5,110 nucleotides of DNA from an uncultured Clostridia bacterium (GTDB lineage: Bacteria; Bacillota; Clostridia; Christensenellales; Aristaeellaceae), in NCBI GenBank assembly GCA_946615785.1, contig CAMOIA010000136.1:1-5110 (forward strand), given 5' to 3'. Below the pieces are notes generated by a model. That model ran no database searches, was not told the DNA's origin, and was given only the letters and a program-made list of their open reading frames with translations. Positions 1-5,110 of the stretch are shown here, piece by piece. Each line of letters opens with the position of its first letter. Within the stretch, counting starts at the first letter, position 1. A program made the translations under genes and the position numbers.

Positions 1-234
1 AAGCCGGTCCTGCTGCTCGTTCAGCGTCAGCTGCAGGGTGTCAAGCTCCTCCTCCTTGGCGTTCAGGGCGGACTGGGCCGCGTGCAGCTCTTCCTCCTGC
101 GCGTCCAGCTGAATCTGGATGGCGGCGAGCTCCTCCTGCTTGCCCATCAGCGTCACGTTCGCCGCGTCCAGCTCCCGCTCGCGCTCTGCCAGCACCACGG
201 TCGTGCGGTCCAGCTCCGCCTTCTGTTCGTTCAG
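1..234 (-). repeat. Tandem 14-residue (42-bp) coiled-coil repeats within the MotB-like gene
   Basis: From residue 56 the protein reads as five full 14-residue units and part of a sixth: LNEQKAELDRTTVV, LAERERELDAANVT, LMGKQEELAAIQIQ, LDAQEEELHAAQSA, LNAKEEELDTLQLT, then LNEQQDRL at the edge. The consensus is about L-x-x-[KQR]-[EQ]-x-E-L-[DAH]-x5. Each unit is two heptads, and Leu occupies every seventh position from residue 49 to 133. The units differ from each other in sequence, so this is a diverged protein repeat rather than recent identical DNA copies. It predicts a long, straight coiled-coil stalk. The array continues beyond the window. Confidence 0.85.
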
Positions 235-399
235 CTGGCGGGTTTTGATTTCCAGCATGTTATAATATTGGTAGACGCTGTAGCAGACCGCGAGCACGAA
301 GACCATCAAGAGGGACGCCATCATATCCGAATACGATATCCAGTGTCCCCCCGCGTCTCCCCGCCCGGGCCGCCTGGAAGCGTGCGCCGTTTTTTTCAC
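1..399 (-). CDS. MotB/TolR/ZorB-type motor rod protein, N-terminal part (runs off left edge)
   Basis: This is the amino-terminal 133 codons; the gene continues past base 1. The order is a basic N-terminus (residues 2-13), then the motif W20-I-S-Y23-S-D25-M-M-A-S followed by a single hydrophobic helix to about residue 43, then a continuous coiled coil from residue 49 to the edge. The W-x-x-Y-[AS]-D-x-M layout with Asp at the start of the helix is that of MotB-family stator proteins, where the Asp carries the driving ion. Topology should be N-in, with the coiled coil outside the membrane. A peptidoglycan-binding OmpA-like domain would be expected at the unseen C-terminus. The gene follows the channel gene directly (stop at 405). 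Two in-frame GTG codons compete: 408, which overlaps the upstream stop as GTGA but lies 1 base from AGGAGG, and 399, which is 10 bases from it; I chose 399. Family is fairly certain; specific role (Zorya-like, cell-wall or other motor) is not. Confidence 0.8.
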   Translation of the reverse strand, partial: MKKTAHASRRPGRGDAGGHWISYSDMMASLLMVFVLAVCYSVYQYYNMLEIKTRQLNEQKAELDRTTVVLAERERELDAANVTLMGKQEELAAIQIQLDAQEEELHAAQSALNAKEEELDTLQLTLNEQQDRL

Positions 400-404
400 G
401 CGCT

Positions 405-1943
405 TCACGCCTCCTTTTCCCGGTTTGCCGCACGGTCAAGGTGCTCCACGGCCTGTCTGATCGCGGTCATGGTAATCTGCATCTGCGAAAGCTCCGCAAG
501 CAGATCCGTCTTTCCCCTGTCGCCCTCGGCGTTTCGTTTGATCAGGGAAAGCTTTTCGTTGATCACGTCCAGAACGCTCCCCACGTTCCGGTCGAACATT
601 TCGACGGACCGGGTCAGCCCGTTTCCGATGTTTTCCACAAAGTTCCCGTAGCTTCCGGACAGCGCCTCGGCCCCCTGCCGCATGGCGTCCGCCGTTTCGC
701 GGCTCGCATTCAGGGTGTACTGGGCGTTGGCGCGCAGGGAGGAAAGCGCCTCGTCGTGCAGGTTCGCCGATTCGCGCAGGCTCTTTTCGATCGCCGCCTG
801 CTGGGTCCTGAGCGCGTCCAGGATGGCGCGCTGCTCGTCCGAGGCCGAAATCAGGCCGCTTAATACCTGCGAGCCGTGGGCCATAAAGGCCTCGTTCCCG
901 TTCTGCGCGTTCTGCATGTACCCCATGTACTGCTCAAAGCGGGTCATGACCTCCCCGGTCGCGCTCTGGATATGCGCCATGTCCTTCATGATCACGTCGG
1001 CCGAGGCCATGGTGCGGTCGAGCGCGTCGTAGGTGATCTGCTGGGACTGGTTGATGCGGTTTAAGGTTTCCGCAAGGGTGACGAACTGCCCGGAGAGGGA
1101 GCGGTTCATCTGCGCGATAAACTGCTGGGTGATGTTGGAAAGTCCCTCCACCTGCGTCTGCGTCTGGCCCATGATAAAGCGGTTCATGGCCTGCGTGACC
1201 GGCACGAAGGAATGCTCCACCGCCTGCGTGATGCCCTCGGACACCCGCGCGGTCATTTCGCCCGACGCCTTTCTCAGGATCTTTTCCTGATCCTCCTGCT
1301 GGCAGATCATCGTCACCGCGTCCTCAAGGGGCGGCGGCATCACCAGGTCGTGGAAGGCGCTGTAAAAATCGTCCATCGAGGCGTCCGCGCGTCCGAGGGC
1401 GATGCGGTTGAAAATATTGAACACGATCGAGCAGGCCACGCCCACGATGGAGGTGGTGAAGGCGAAGGTCATGCCGCCGATCATCTTGGGAATGCTCTCC
1501 ATGGTCCTTGCGGCGTCGGAAACGTCCAGCCCGCCAAGGCCGCGGATGAGGCCGATGAAGGTGCCCAGGATGCCAAGGCTCGTGAGCAGTCCCGGCAGCA
1601 TTTCCGCCATCTGCACGTGCCCGAAGGCGTAAATGACCGTGTCGTCGTTTACGTAATCCTCCACGTCGCAGGCAAGCCCCCTGGCGTCGAGCTGTTCGGC
1701 GTTTCTCAAAAACCGCTTCCAGGTGTCCTGCATGCGCTTGCCCAGAAACAGCGAATCCTGCCAGACGGGCCTGTCGCTTCCGGAGGAGGGCTTTTCCAGC
1801 ATACGAACCGCGTGCCGGAGGCTGCGCGATGATTTCAGCACGGGCAGGATACATTTCAAAAAGCCGGCCAGGAACACCAGCGCCATCGCCGTATAGACCA
1901 GAATGTCCACCGCGTTTTCCGCGATTCCTTCAAAAAAAGCCAT
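405..1943 (-). CDS. MotA/TolQ/ExbB-family ion channel protein with long C-terminal tail (ZorA-like)
   Basis: A 512-residue inner-membrane protein. In numbering from ATG 1943, a first membrane segment lies at about 11-36, a cytoplasmic loop follows, and a hairpin of two segments lies at about 116-135 and 156-181. The hairpin carries the family signature: LPGLLTSLGILGTFIGLIRG and then GGMTFAFTTSIVGVACSIVF, with the small and Thr-rich residues that line the ion path in TolQ/ExbB/MotA (PF01618-type). This three-segment plan matches TolQ, ExbB and ZorA rather than four-segment MotA. After it comes about 330 residues of Gln/Ala/Ser-rich, helical, non-membrane sequence, much longer than in TolQ or ExbB. 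An in-frame GTG at 1949 is an alternative start; ATG 1943 has the better spacing from GGGCGG. It follows the ABC ATPase by about 24 bases and precedes the MotB-like gene, with which it should form a 5:2-type motor. Family confident, role unknown. Confidence 0.85.
   Translation of the reverse strand: MAFFEGIAENAVDILVYTAMALVFLAGFLKCILPVLKSSRSLRHAVRMLEKPSSGSDRPVWQDSLFLGKRMQDTWKRFLRNAEQLDARGLACDVEDYVNDDTVIYAFGHVQMAEMLPGLLTSLGILGTFIGLIRGLGGLDVSDAARTMESIPKMIGGMTFAFTTSIVGVACSIVFNIFNRIALGRADASMDDFYSAFHDLVMPPPLEDAVTMICQQEDQEKILRKASGEMTARVSEGITQAVEHSFVPVTQAMNRFIMGQTQTQVEGLSNITQQFIAQMNRSLSGQFVTLAETLNRINQSQQITYDALDRTMASADVIMKDMAHIQSATGEVMTRFEQYMGYMQNAQNGNEAFMAHGSQVLSGLISASDEQRAILDALRTQQAAIEKSLRESANLHDEALSSLRANAQYTLNASRETADAMRQGAEALSGSYGNFVENIGNGLTRSVEMFDRNVGSVLDVINEKLSLIKRNAEGDRGKTDLLAELSQMQITMTAIRQAVEHLDRAANREKEA
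410..415 (-). promoter_or_regulatory. Ribosome binding site AGGAGG for the MotB-like gene
   Basis: AGGAGG lies inside the last codons of the channel gene. It is 1 base from the GTG at 408 and 10 bases from the in-frame GTG at 399. The spacing favours 399 as the start, although the GTGA overlap at 408-405 is a familiar coupling arrangement. Either way the two proteins are translationally linked, as expected for subunits of one complex. Confidence 0.7.
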
Positions 1944-1967
1944 GCGCACACCGCCCTTTCATGGCTT

Positions 1968-2663
1968 TCATTGTACCGTATCATTCCCCGAATTGCAATC
2001 GTCCGCCCGGCAAATCCCGCCGTCCATCCTGTAAACTTTATCGGCGTACGCCTGCGCCGACGCCTCGTGCGTGACCAGCAGCACGGCTTTGCCGCCCTGT
2101 GCTTCCTCCCGCAGGATCTGCAAAACCCGTTTTGTATTCTCCTCGTCCAGATCGCCCGTCGGCTCGTCCGCAAGCAGCACGGGCGTATCCTGATACAGCG
2201 CCCTTGCGATGGCCGCGCGCCGAAGCTCCCCGCCGGAGAGCGCCGAGGGCATTTCGTCCCACAGGGCGCCGATGCCGAGCCTTTCAAGCAGGTTCATCGC
2301 CCGCGCCTCGTCCGCCGCCCGCCCGTACAGGGCGTCGGGCAGCAGCACGTTTTCAAGCACCGTCAGGCTCGCAAGCGCCGAATGTTCCTGCGGGATCAGC
2401 GTGATCTTTTCGTTCCGAAGCTTTGAAAGCTCGCCGTCCGTCAGCGCGTAGAGGTCGCGCCCGTCCAGCGTCACCTTCCCCTCGCTCGGGGGCAGGAGCC
2501 CTGCGAGCATCAGAAGCAGCGTGCTCTTGCCGCTGCCGGAGCGGCCCGTGATTTCCGTCAGGGTCTTTGGCGGAAGCGCAAAATCCAGCGTTTCCACCGC
2601 GGAAAAGCGCCGTCCCCCGGCGCGCTGAAACACCTTTTTGACGCCCGAAGCTTTCAGTTCCAT
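1968..2663 (-). CDS. ABC transporter ATP-binding protein, LolD/MacB/FtsE type
   Basis: A complete 231-residue nucleotide-binding subunit that would hydrolyse ATP on the cytoplasmic face. All motifs are intact: Walker A G40-R-S-G-S-G-K46-S-T, Q-loop P91-Q92, signature L142-S-G-G-E, Walker B V162-L-L-A-D-E167, D-loop G170-D-L-D and switch His199 in VTHE. The single compact domain and the ADEPTGDLD string place it with the LolD/MacB/FtsE/BceA group, whose partners are FtsX-like permeases. No intact permease gene is next to it: the gene in front is only 49 codons and the gene behind is a motor channel. ATG 2663 abuts the TAA of the upstream ORF and has AAGGAGG 8 bases away, so the start is secure. 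It may work with a permease encoded elsewhere, serve the motor complex, or be a leftover of a broken transporter. Confidence 0.9.
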   Translation of the reverse strand: MELKASGVKKVFQRAGGRRFSAVETLDFALPPKTLTEITGRSGSGKSTLLLMLAGLLPPSEGKVTLDGRDLYALTDGELSKLRNEKITLIPQEHSALASLTVLENVLLPDALYGRAADEARAMNLLERLGIGALWDEMPSALSGGELRRAAIARALYQDTPVLLADEPTGDLDEENTKRVLQILREEAQGGKAVLLVTHEASAQAYADKVYRMDGGICRADDCNSGNDTVQ

Positions 2664-2813
2664 TTATCCGTCCTCCTTCGTCAGGTCCCGCAGGGCTTTC
2701 CCCGCAGCCGCATGCGCGCTGCAAACCGAAAGCGCTGTCAGCGCCGCCGTCCGGCTTTTGAAATGCCGCAGGTTTTTCAGCGCGAGGATTCCGGATGCTG
2801 GCAATGCCTTCAC
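2664..2813 (-). CDS. 49-residue ORF, possible remnant of an FtsX/MacB-type permease
   Basis: Opens with GTG 2813 after an in-frame TAA a few codons upstream and ends with TAA directly before the ATPase ATG. The peptide begins MKALPASGILALKNLRHFKS, continues through a weakly hydrophobic stretch (TAALTALSVCSAHAAAG, residues 24-40), and ends KALRDLTKEDG. The ILALKNLRHFKSRTAAL part resembles the start of FtsX/MacB-like permeases (a basic amphipathic patch before the first membrane helix), and ALRDL near the end resembles their usual C-termini. My reading, an inference, is that an internal deletion removed the body of a permease that partnered the ATPase. It could instead be a genuine small membrane-associated protein. 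Its Shine-Dalgarno is weak (GGGAA close to GTG), but it is the first ORF after a good promoter. Not a family I can name with certainty. Confidence 0.45.
   Translation of the reverse strand: MKALPASGILALKNLRHFKSRTAALTALSVCSAHAAAGKALRDLTKEDG
2672..2678 (-). promoter_or_regulatory. Ribosome binding site AAGGAGG for the ABC ATPase
   Basis: AAGGAGG, 8 bases before ATG 2663, is embedded in the last codons (K-E-D) of the small upstream ORF. Together with the TAA-ATG junction this implies translational coupling and fixes the ATPase start. Confidence 0.8.
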
Positions 2814-2852
2814 TTCCCGTCGTTCATGTCCAAAATGTTAGAGGCCCTTAAT

Positions 2853-2881
2853 AATCTATCCCAAACCTCCCGCGCTGTCAA
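2853..2881 (-). promoter_or_regulatory. Sigma-A-type promoter of the leftward operon
   Basis: On the minus strand there is a perfect -35 TTGACA (2881-2876), a 17-base spacer, and a -10 TAGATT (2858-2853, 4 of 6 matches). The predicted start of transcription is near 2846, giving a leader of about 30 bases to GTG 2813. It is the only good promoter seen ahead of the leftward genes, whose spacing (0-24 bases) suggests one transcript. Confidence 0.6.
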
Positions 2882-2885
2882 TCAC

Positions 2886-2911
2886 CGCCATCCTTTTTTT
2901 TCGCCGTCCTT
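2886..2911 (+). repeat. Short direct repeat around a T8 tract between the divergent promoters
   Basis: CGCCATCCTT (2886-2895) and CGCCGTCCTT (2902-2911) match at 9 of 10 positions and are 16 bases apart start to start, with T8 at 2894-2901 between them. The pair sits between the two -35 boxes, with the second copy touching the rightward -35. It could be an operator or an UP-like A/T element shared by both promoters, or chance. Confidence 0.3.
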
Positions 2912-2938
2912 GACTTTTCAGCAAAGTAAAGGTAGAAT
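2910..2938 (+). promoter_or_regulatory. Sigma-A-type promoter of the capA-like/hprK/ROK unit
   Basis: The -35 TTGACT (2910-2915) and -10 TAGAAT (2933-2938) each match the consensus at 5 of 6 positions and are separated by the ideal 17 bases. The predicted start of transcription is near 2945, leaving about 24 bases before ATG 2969, with GTGAGG (2956-2961) as ribosome binding site 7 bases from the ATG. No terminator-like hairpin is seen between the genes that follow, so this promoter probably serves all three. Confidence 0.7.
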
Positions 2939-2968
2939 TTTTTCATTCGGATCAAGTGAGGTATTCGT

Positions 2969-4024
2969 ATGAAGTTTTTCTCCCGCGCGCTCCCCGTTTT
3001 TTCCCTGATGCTTTTCCTGCTTCTGCTTGTTTCCCCCTGCGCCAAGGCCGAGGTGAACCTTACGATCACCTTTGTCGGGGACTGCACCCTCGGAAGCGAA
3101 GAGCACGAGCGCGCGAAGGACACCTCGTTTGATTCCTATGTGAACAATTACGGCTACGACTATCCCTTTTCCGGGGTCCTCGACGTCATCGCAAACGACG
3201 ACCTGACGGTCGCGAACCTGGAGGGCGTTTTTTACAATTACGAGGCCAACAAGGTCTCCAAGACCTACAATTTCCGCGCCCCGACCGAATTCGCCCAGAT
3301 CCTGCCGCTAAGCAGCGTGGAAGTGGTGTCCCTTGCCAACAACCACACCGAGGACTACGGCGCCCAGGGCATGCTCTCCACCGTCGACGCGCTCGCGGAG
3401 GTGGGCACCCCGTGGTTCGGCACCACCGCCTATGCAGACAGCGTGTACATTTATGAAAACAAGGGCGTCAAAATCGGGTTTGTGGCGGTCTACGCGTCCC
3501 AGTGGGGGTCGCTTCGCGAGCAGTTGGACAGGGACATCGAATCCCTCAAAGCCAGCGGCTGCAACGCCCTTGTGGGCGTCATGCACGCCGGCACCGAATA
3601 CGACAGTTACCGCGACGCCGGTCAGACGAGCCTTGCCAATTATTTCATCAACAAGGGCTGCTGCCTGGTCATCGGCCACCATCCGCACGTCATCCAGGGC
3701 GTGGACGTGATCGGCGGCACGACGGTGGTCTACAGCCTCGGCAATTTCGTCTTCGGCGGCAACAAGGCCATGCGCGCGCTCTACACCATGCTCGCGCAGT
3801 TCACCTTCCGCTTTGCCGACGACGGCACCTATCTCGGCCACACCCTGAACATCCTGCCCGCGCAGTATTCAGGCTACGCCGATTACAACAACTACTGCCC
3901 GGTCCTTGTGGAAGGCACGGCGGCCGAAACGGTCATCGGTATGATCCAGCGGGATTCCAACATCCGCCTCAACCCCTATGTGGAGGGCGTGGGCGCGGTG
4001 CAGGAATTCGTGCCGGCGCAGTAA
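2969..4024 (+). CDS. Secreted CapA/PgsA-type (poly-gamma-glutamate synthesis family) metallophosphoesterase-like protein
   Basis: A 351-residue exported protein. A signal peptide is clear: basic start KFFSR, hydrophobic core at about residues 7-22, and A-K-A before E28 as a type I cleavage site. The mature part shows the PGA_cap (PF09587-type) motifs in order: F-V-G-D38-C-T-L-G, N83-L-E85-G, S121-L-A-N-N-H126, M205-H206-A-G-T-E, G236-H-H-P-H240-V-I-Q-G and Y255-S-L-G-N-F. The Asp, Asn and His residues of these motifs are the expected metal ligands of this calcineurin-like fold. The family includes PgsA/CapA of poly-gamma-glutamate capsule synthesis, but many clostridial members stand alone, as here: no pgsB/pgsC-like gene is adjacent, and there is no C-terminal membrane helix. 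The substrate is therefore unknown. It is the first gene of the rightward unit; hprK follows about 30 bases later. Confidence 0.85.
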   Translation: MKFFSRALPVFSLMLFLLLLVSPCAKAEVNLTITFVGDCTLGSEEHERAKDTSFDSYVNNYGYDYPFSGVLDVIANDDLTVANLEGVFYNYEANKVSKTYNFRAPTEFAQILPLSSVEVVSLANNHTEDYGAQGMLSTVDALAEVGTPWFGTTAYADSVYIYENKGVKIGFVAVYASQWGSLREQLDRDIESLKASGCNALVGVMHAGTEYDSYRDAGQTSLANYFINKGCCLVIGHHPHVIQGVDVIGGTTVVYSLGNFVFGGNKAMRALYTMLAQFTFRFADDGTYLGHTLNILPAQYSGYADYNNYCPVLVEGTAAETVIGMIQRDSNIRLNPYVEGVGAVQEFVPAQ

Positions 4025-4040
4025 AGCGCCTTCACAAGAA

Positions 4041-4047
4041 AAGGAGG
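4041..4047 (+). promoter_or_regulatory. hprK: Strong ribosome binding site ahead of hprK, facing an ATC codon
   Basis: AAGGAGG (extended by GG) lies between capA-like and hprK. The in-frame codon at the optimal distance (8 bases) is ATC at 4056; no ATG, GTG or TTG occurs in the hprK frame between 3981 and the body of the protein. The site is therefore evidence on where hprK begins, and makes the start codon itself unusual. Confidence 0.65.
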
Positions 4048-4055
4048 GGATCGAT

Positions 4056-4976
4056 ATCCAGATCAACGCGAGCGATTTCATTGAAAACCTTTCCCTGAAG
4101 GTGCTCTCGCCGTCCACCCGCACGCAGTGGGACCTGCATTCCGGCGATCTGAACCGTCCCGGCATGCAGTTTGTGGGCTATTACGAATATTTCGCCTACG
4201 AGCGGCCCCAGGTGGTCGGCCTTGTGGAAATGAGCTATCTGGAATCTTTGGACGAGGACGTGCTGGCGGAGCGGCTGGAAACGTACTTTTCCTACCCCAT
4301 CCCCTGCCTGATCATCTGCCGCGGCATGACCGCGCCGGACATCATGCTGGAGCTTGCGAAAAAGCACAATGTCTGCGTGCTGGGGACGGACCGGGAGACC
4401 ACGGGCTTTTCCGTCGCCGCCATCAACTACCTCCAGCACTGCCTGGCGCCCCGCTCCACCATCCACGGGGTGCTGCTGGATGTATACGGCGTGGGCGTGC
4501 TCATCACGGGCGAGAGCGGCGTGGGCAAAAGCGAGGCGGCGCTCGAGCTCGTCAAGCGCGGCCACCAGCTGGTCGCGGACGACGTGGTGGACGTGTGCCG
4601 GGTGCACGAAAGGCGGCTCATCGGCGAAGCGCCGGAAACCATCCGCCATTTCATGGAAATCCGCGGCATCGGCATCATCGACATCAAAGCGATGTTCGGC
4701 GTCGGCGCGGTTTTGATGAACAAGACCATCGACCTTGTCATCCACCTTGAAAACTGGAACAAAAACAAGGCCTACGACCGGCTCGGCCTGACGGACGATT
4801 ACACCACCATGATGGACGTGCGCGTCCCCCAGCTGGTGCTGCCGGTCAGGCCCGGCAGAAACCTTGCCATCATCATCGAGGTGGCGGCGAGAAACTTCAG
4901 CCTGAAACAAATGGGTTATTCCGCCGCGGCGGAACTGGACAAGCGGCTCAACGACATGATGCGCACCGAAAAATAA
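4056..4976 (+). CDS. hprK: HPr kinase/phosphorylase (apparent ATC start)
   Basis: HprK phosphorylates HPr (and Crh) on the regulatory serine using ATP or pyrophosphate, and reverses this with phosphate; P-Ser-HPr then works with CcpA in carbon catabolite repression. Counting from 4056 the protein has 306 residues, close to the usual 305-320. The N-terminal domain (to about 130) includes the L-N33-R-P-G...G-Y-x-x-Y pattern. The kinase domain has H137-G-V-L-L-D, Walker A G152-E-S-G-V-G-K158-S-E, L-V-A-D175-D176, the family signature E201-I-R-G-I-G-I-I-D-I and P263-V-R-P-G-R-N-L. All key residues are present. The first ATG in this frame is at 3978, inside capA-like, and would add a 26-residue extension unlike the family. 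The ribosome binding site points to ATC 4056, and Walker A then falls at the same residue number as in other HprKs. A ROK kinase follows 24 bases on. Function is very sure; the start is not. Confidence 0.95.
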   Translation: MQINASDFIENLSLKVLSPSTRTQWDLHSGDLNRPGMQFVGYYEYFAYERPQVVGLVEMSYLESLDEDVLAERLETYFSYPIPCLIICRGMTAPDIMLELAKKHNVCVLGTDRETTGFSVAAINYLQHCLAPRSTIHGVLLDVYGVGVLITGESGVGKSEAALELVKRGHQLVADDVVDVCRVHERRLIGEAPETIRHFMEIRGIGIIDIKAMFGVGAVLMNKTIDLVIHLENWNKNKAYDRLGLTDDYTTMMDVRVPQLVLPVRPGRNLAIIIEVAARNFSLKQMGYSAAAELDKRLNDMMRTEK

Positions 4977-5000
4977 TCCACAGCTTGGAGGTAACAGGTT

Positions 5001-5110
5001 ATGGTATACGCAGGCATTGATCTTGGCGGAACGAACATCAAGGTCGGCATCGTCGACGAAAACGGCACCATCCTTGGCGAAAGCAGCAAGCCGACGCTGG
5101 TGGGCCGCCC
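5001..5110 (+). CDS. ROK-family sugar kinase (probable glucokinase), N-terminal part (runs off right edge)
   Basis: Only the first 36 codons are present. They begin MVYAGIDLGGTNIKVGIVDE, the ATP phosphate-binding strand-loop of the ROK family (D-x-G-G-T-x-x-K-x-G), followed by the usual E-N-G turn and the switch to the next strand. ROK members with this start are mostly glucokinases or related hexose kinases; ROK repressors have a DNA-binding domain before this motif, which is absent here. ATG 5001 has GGAGGT 8 bases upstream. Placement just after hprK suggests a sugar-metabolism unit in which sugar phosphate production and its regulatory kinase are expressed together. Substrate residues lie outside the window. 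Confidence 0.85.
   Translation, partial: MVYAGIDLGGTNIKVGIVDENGTILGESSKPTLVGR

Noticed and set aside
82..863. Two plus-strand open frames (82-651 and 441-863) over the motor gene junction
   Set aside because: Low-complexity shadow products antisense to a MotB-type helix with coiled coil and to the channel tail; no credible ribosome binding site or family likeness.
1212..1832. Open frame of 206 codons on the plus strand opposite the channel gene
   Set aside because: Its protein is rich in His, Arg and Gly with no motif, as expected from the antisense of a GC-rich gene; the minus-strand frame has clear MotA/TolQ/ExbB signatures.
2810..2827. Five-codon ORF M-N-D-G-K just before the 49-residue ORF, its TGA overlapping the GTG
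   Set aside because: Too short to judge, no convincing ribosome binding site, and no attenuator hairpin follows it; likely chance.
3026..3043. Lipoprotein signal in the capA-like protein (Cys24)
   Set aside because: The residue before the Cys is Pro (V-S-P-C), which does not fit a lipobox; A-K-A before E28 fits ordinary signal peptidase.
3978..4055. Start of hprK at ATG 3978
   Set aside because: It would add 26 residues read from an alternative frame of the capA-like gene, unlike any HprK N-terminus, and lies far upstream of the AAGGAGG site. Kept only as a fallback.
4032..4910. Minus-strand frame of 292 codons opposite hprK
   Set aside because: His/Asp/Val-rich product typical of antisense to a GC-rich gene; the plus strand encodes an unmistakable HprK.
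1..5110. CRISPR arrays, insertion sequences, tRNA genes or rho-independent terminators
   Set aside because: No repeat-spacer array, transposase frame, cloverleaf or hairpin with T-run was found; the T8 at 2894-2901 is not preceded by a stem.

Overview
The window is GC-rich and dense with Shine-Dalgarno sites. It carries an HPr kinase/phosphorylase followed by a ROK-family sugar kinase, a combination of Gram-positive carbon-control genes that points to a low-abundance or gut-type member of the Clostridia (Firmicutes). No 16S or other taxonomic marker is present, so the order is not resolved.

The layout is two divergent transcription units around a short intergenic region (about 2814-2968), which holds two back-to-back sigma-A-type promoters. 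Leftward (minus strand) run: (i) a 49-residue ORF whose two ends look like the ends of an FtsX/MacB-type permease; (ii) a complete LolD/MacB-type ABC ATPase; (iii) a MotA/TolQ/ExbB-type ion-channel protein with three predicted membrane segments and a cytoplasmic tail of about 330 residues; (iv) the start of a MotB/TolR/ZorB-type partner, with one membrane segment carrying the expected Asp, followed by a very regular coiled coil that runs off the left edge. Rightward (plus strand) run: (v) a secreted CapA/PgsA-type metallophosphoesterase-like protein, (vi) hprK, and (vii) the first 36 codons of a ROK kinase.

The rightward unit fits known biology: HprK phosphorylates HPr at its regulatory serine in catabolite control, and the ROK kinase probably makes a sugar phosphate. 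The most notable part is the leftward unit, an apparent proton- or sodium-driven 5:2-type motor (channel plus stator-rod protein) with unusually long tails. It is co-transcribed with an ABC ATPase that seems to have lost its permease. The gene order channel-then-rod resembles zorA-zorB of Zorya defence systems, but the diagnostic zorC/zorD/zorE genes would lie outside the window, so membership in that system is undecided. Two further oddities are that hprK has a strong ribosome binding site but no ATG, GTG or TTG at the right distance (an ATC sits there), and that the rod protein has leucine at every seventh position for 13 consecutive turns, as tandem 14-residue units.
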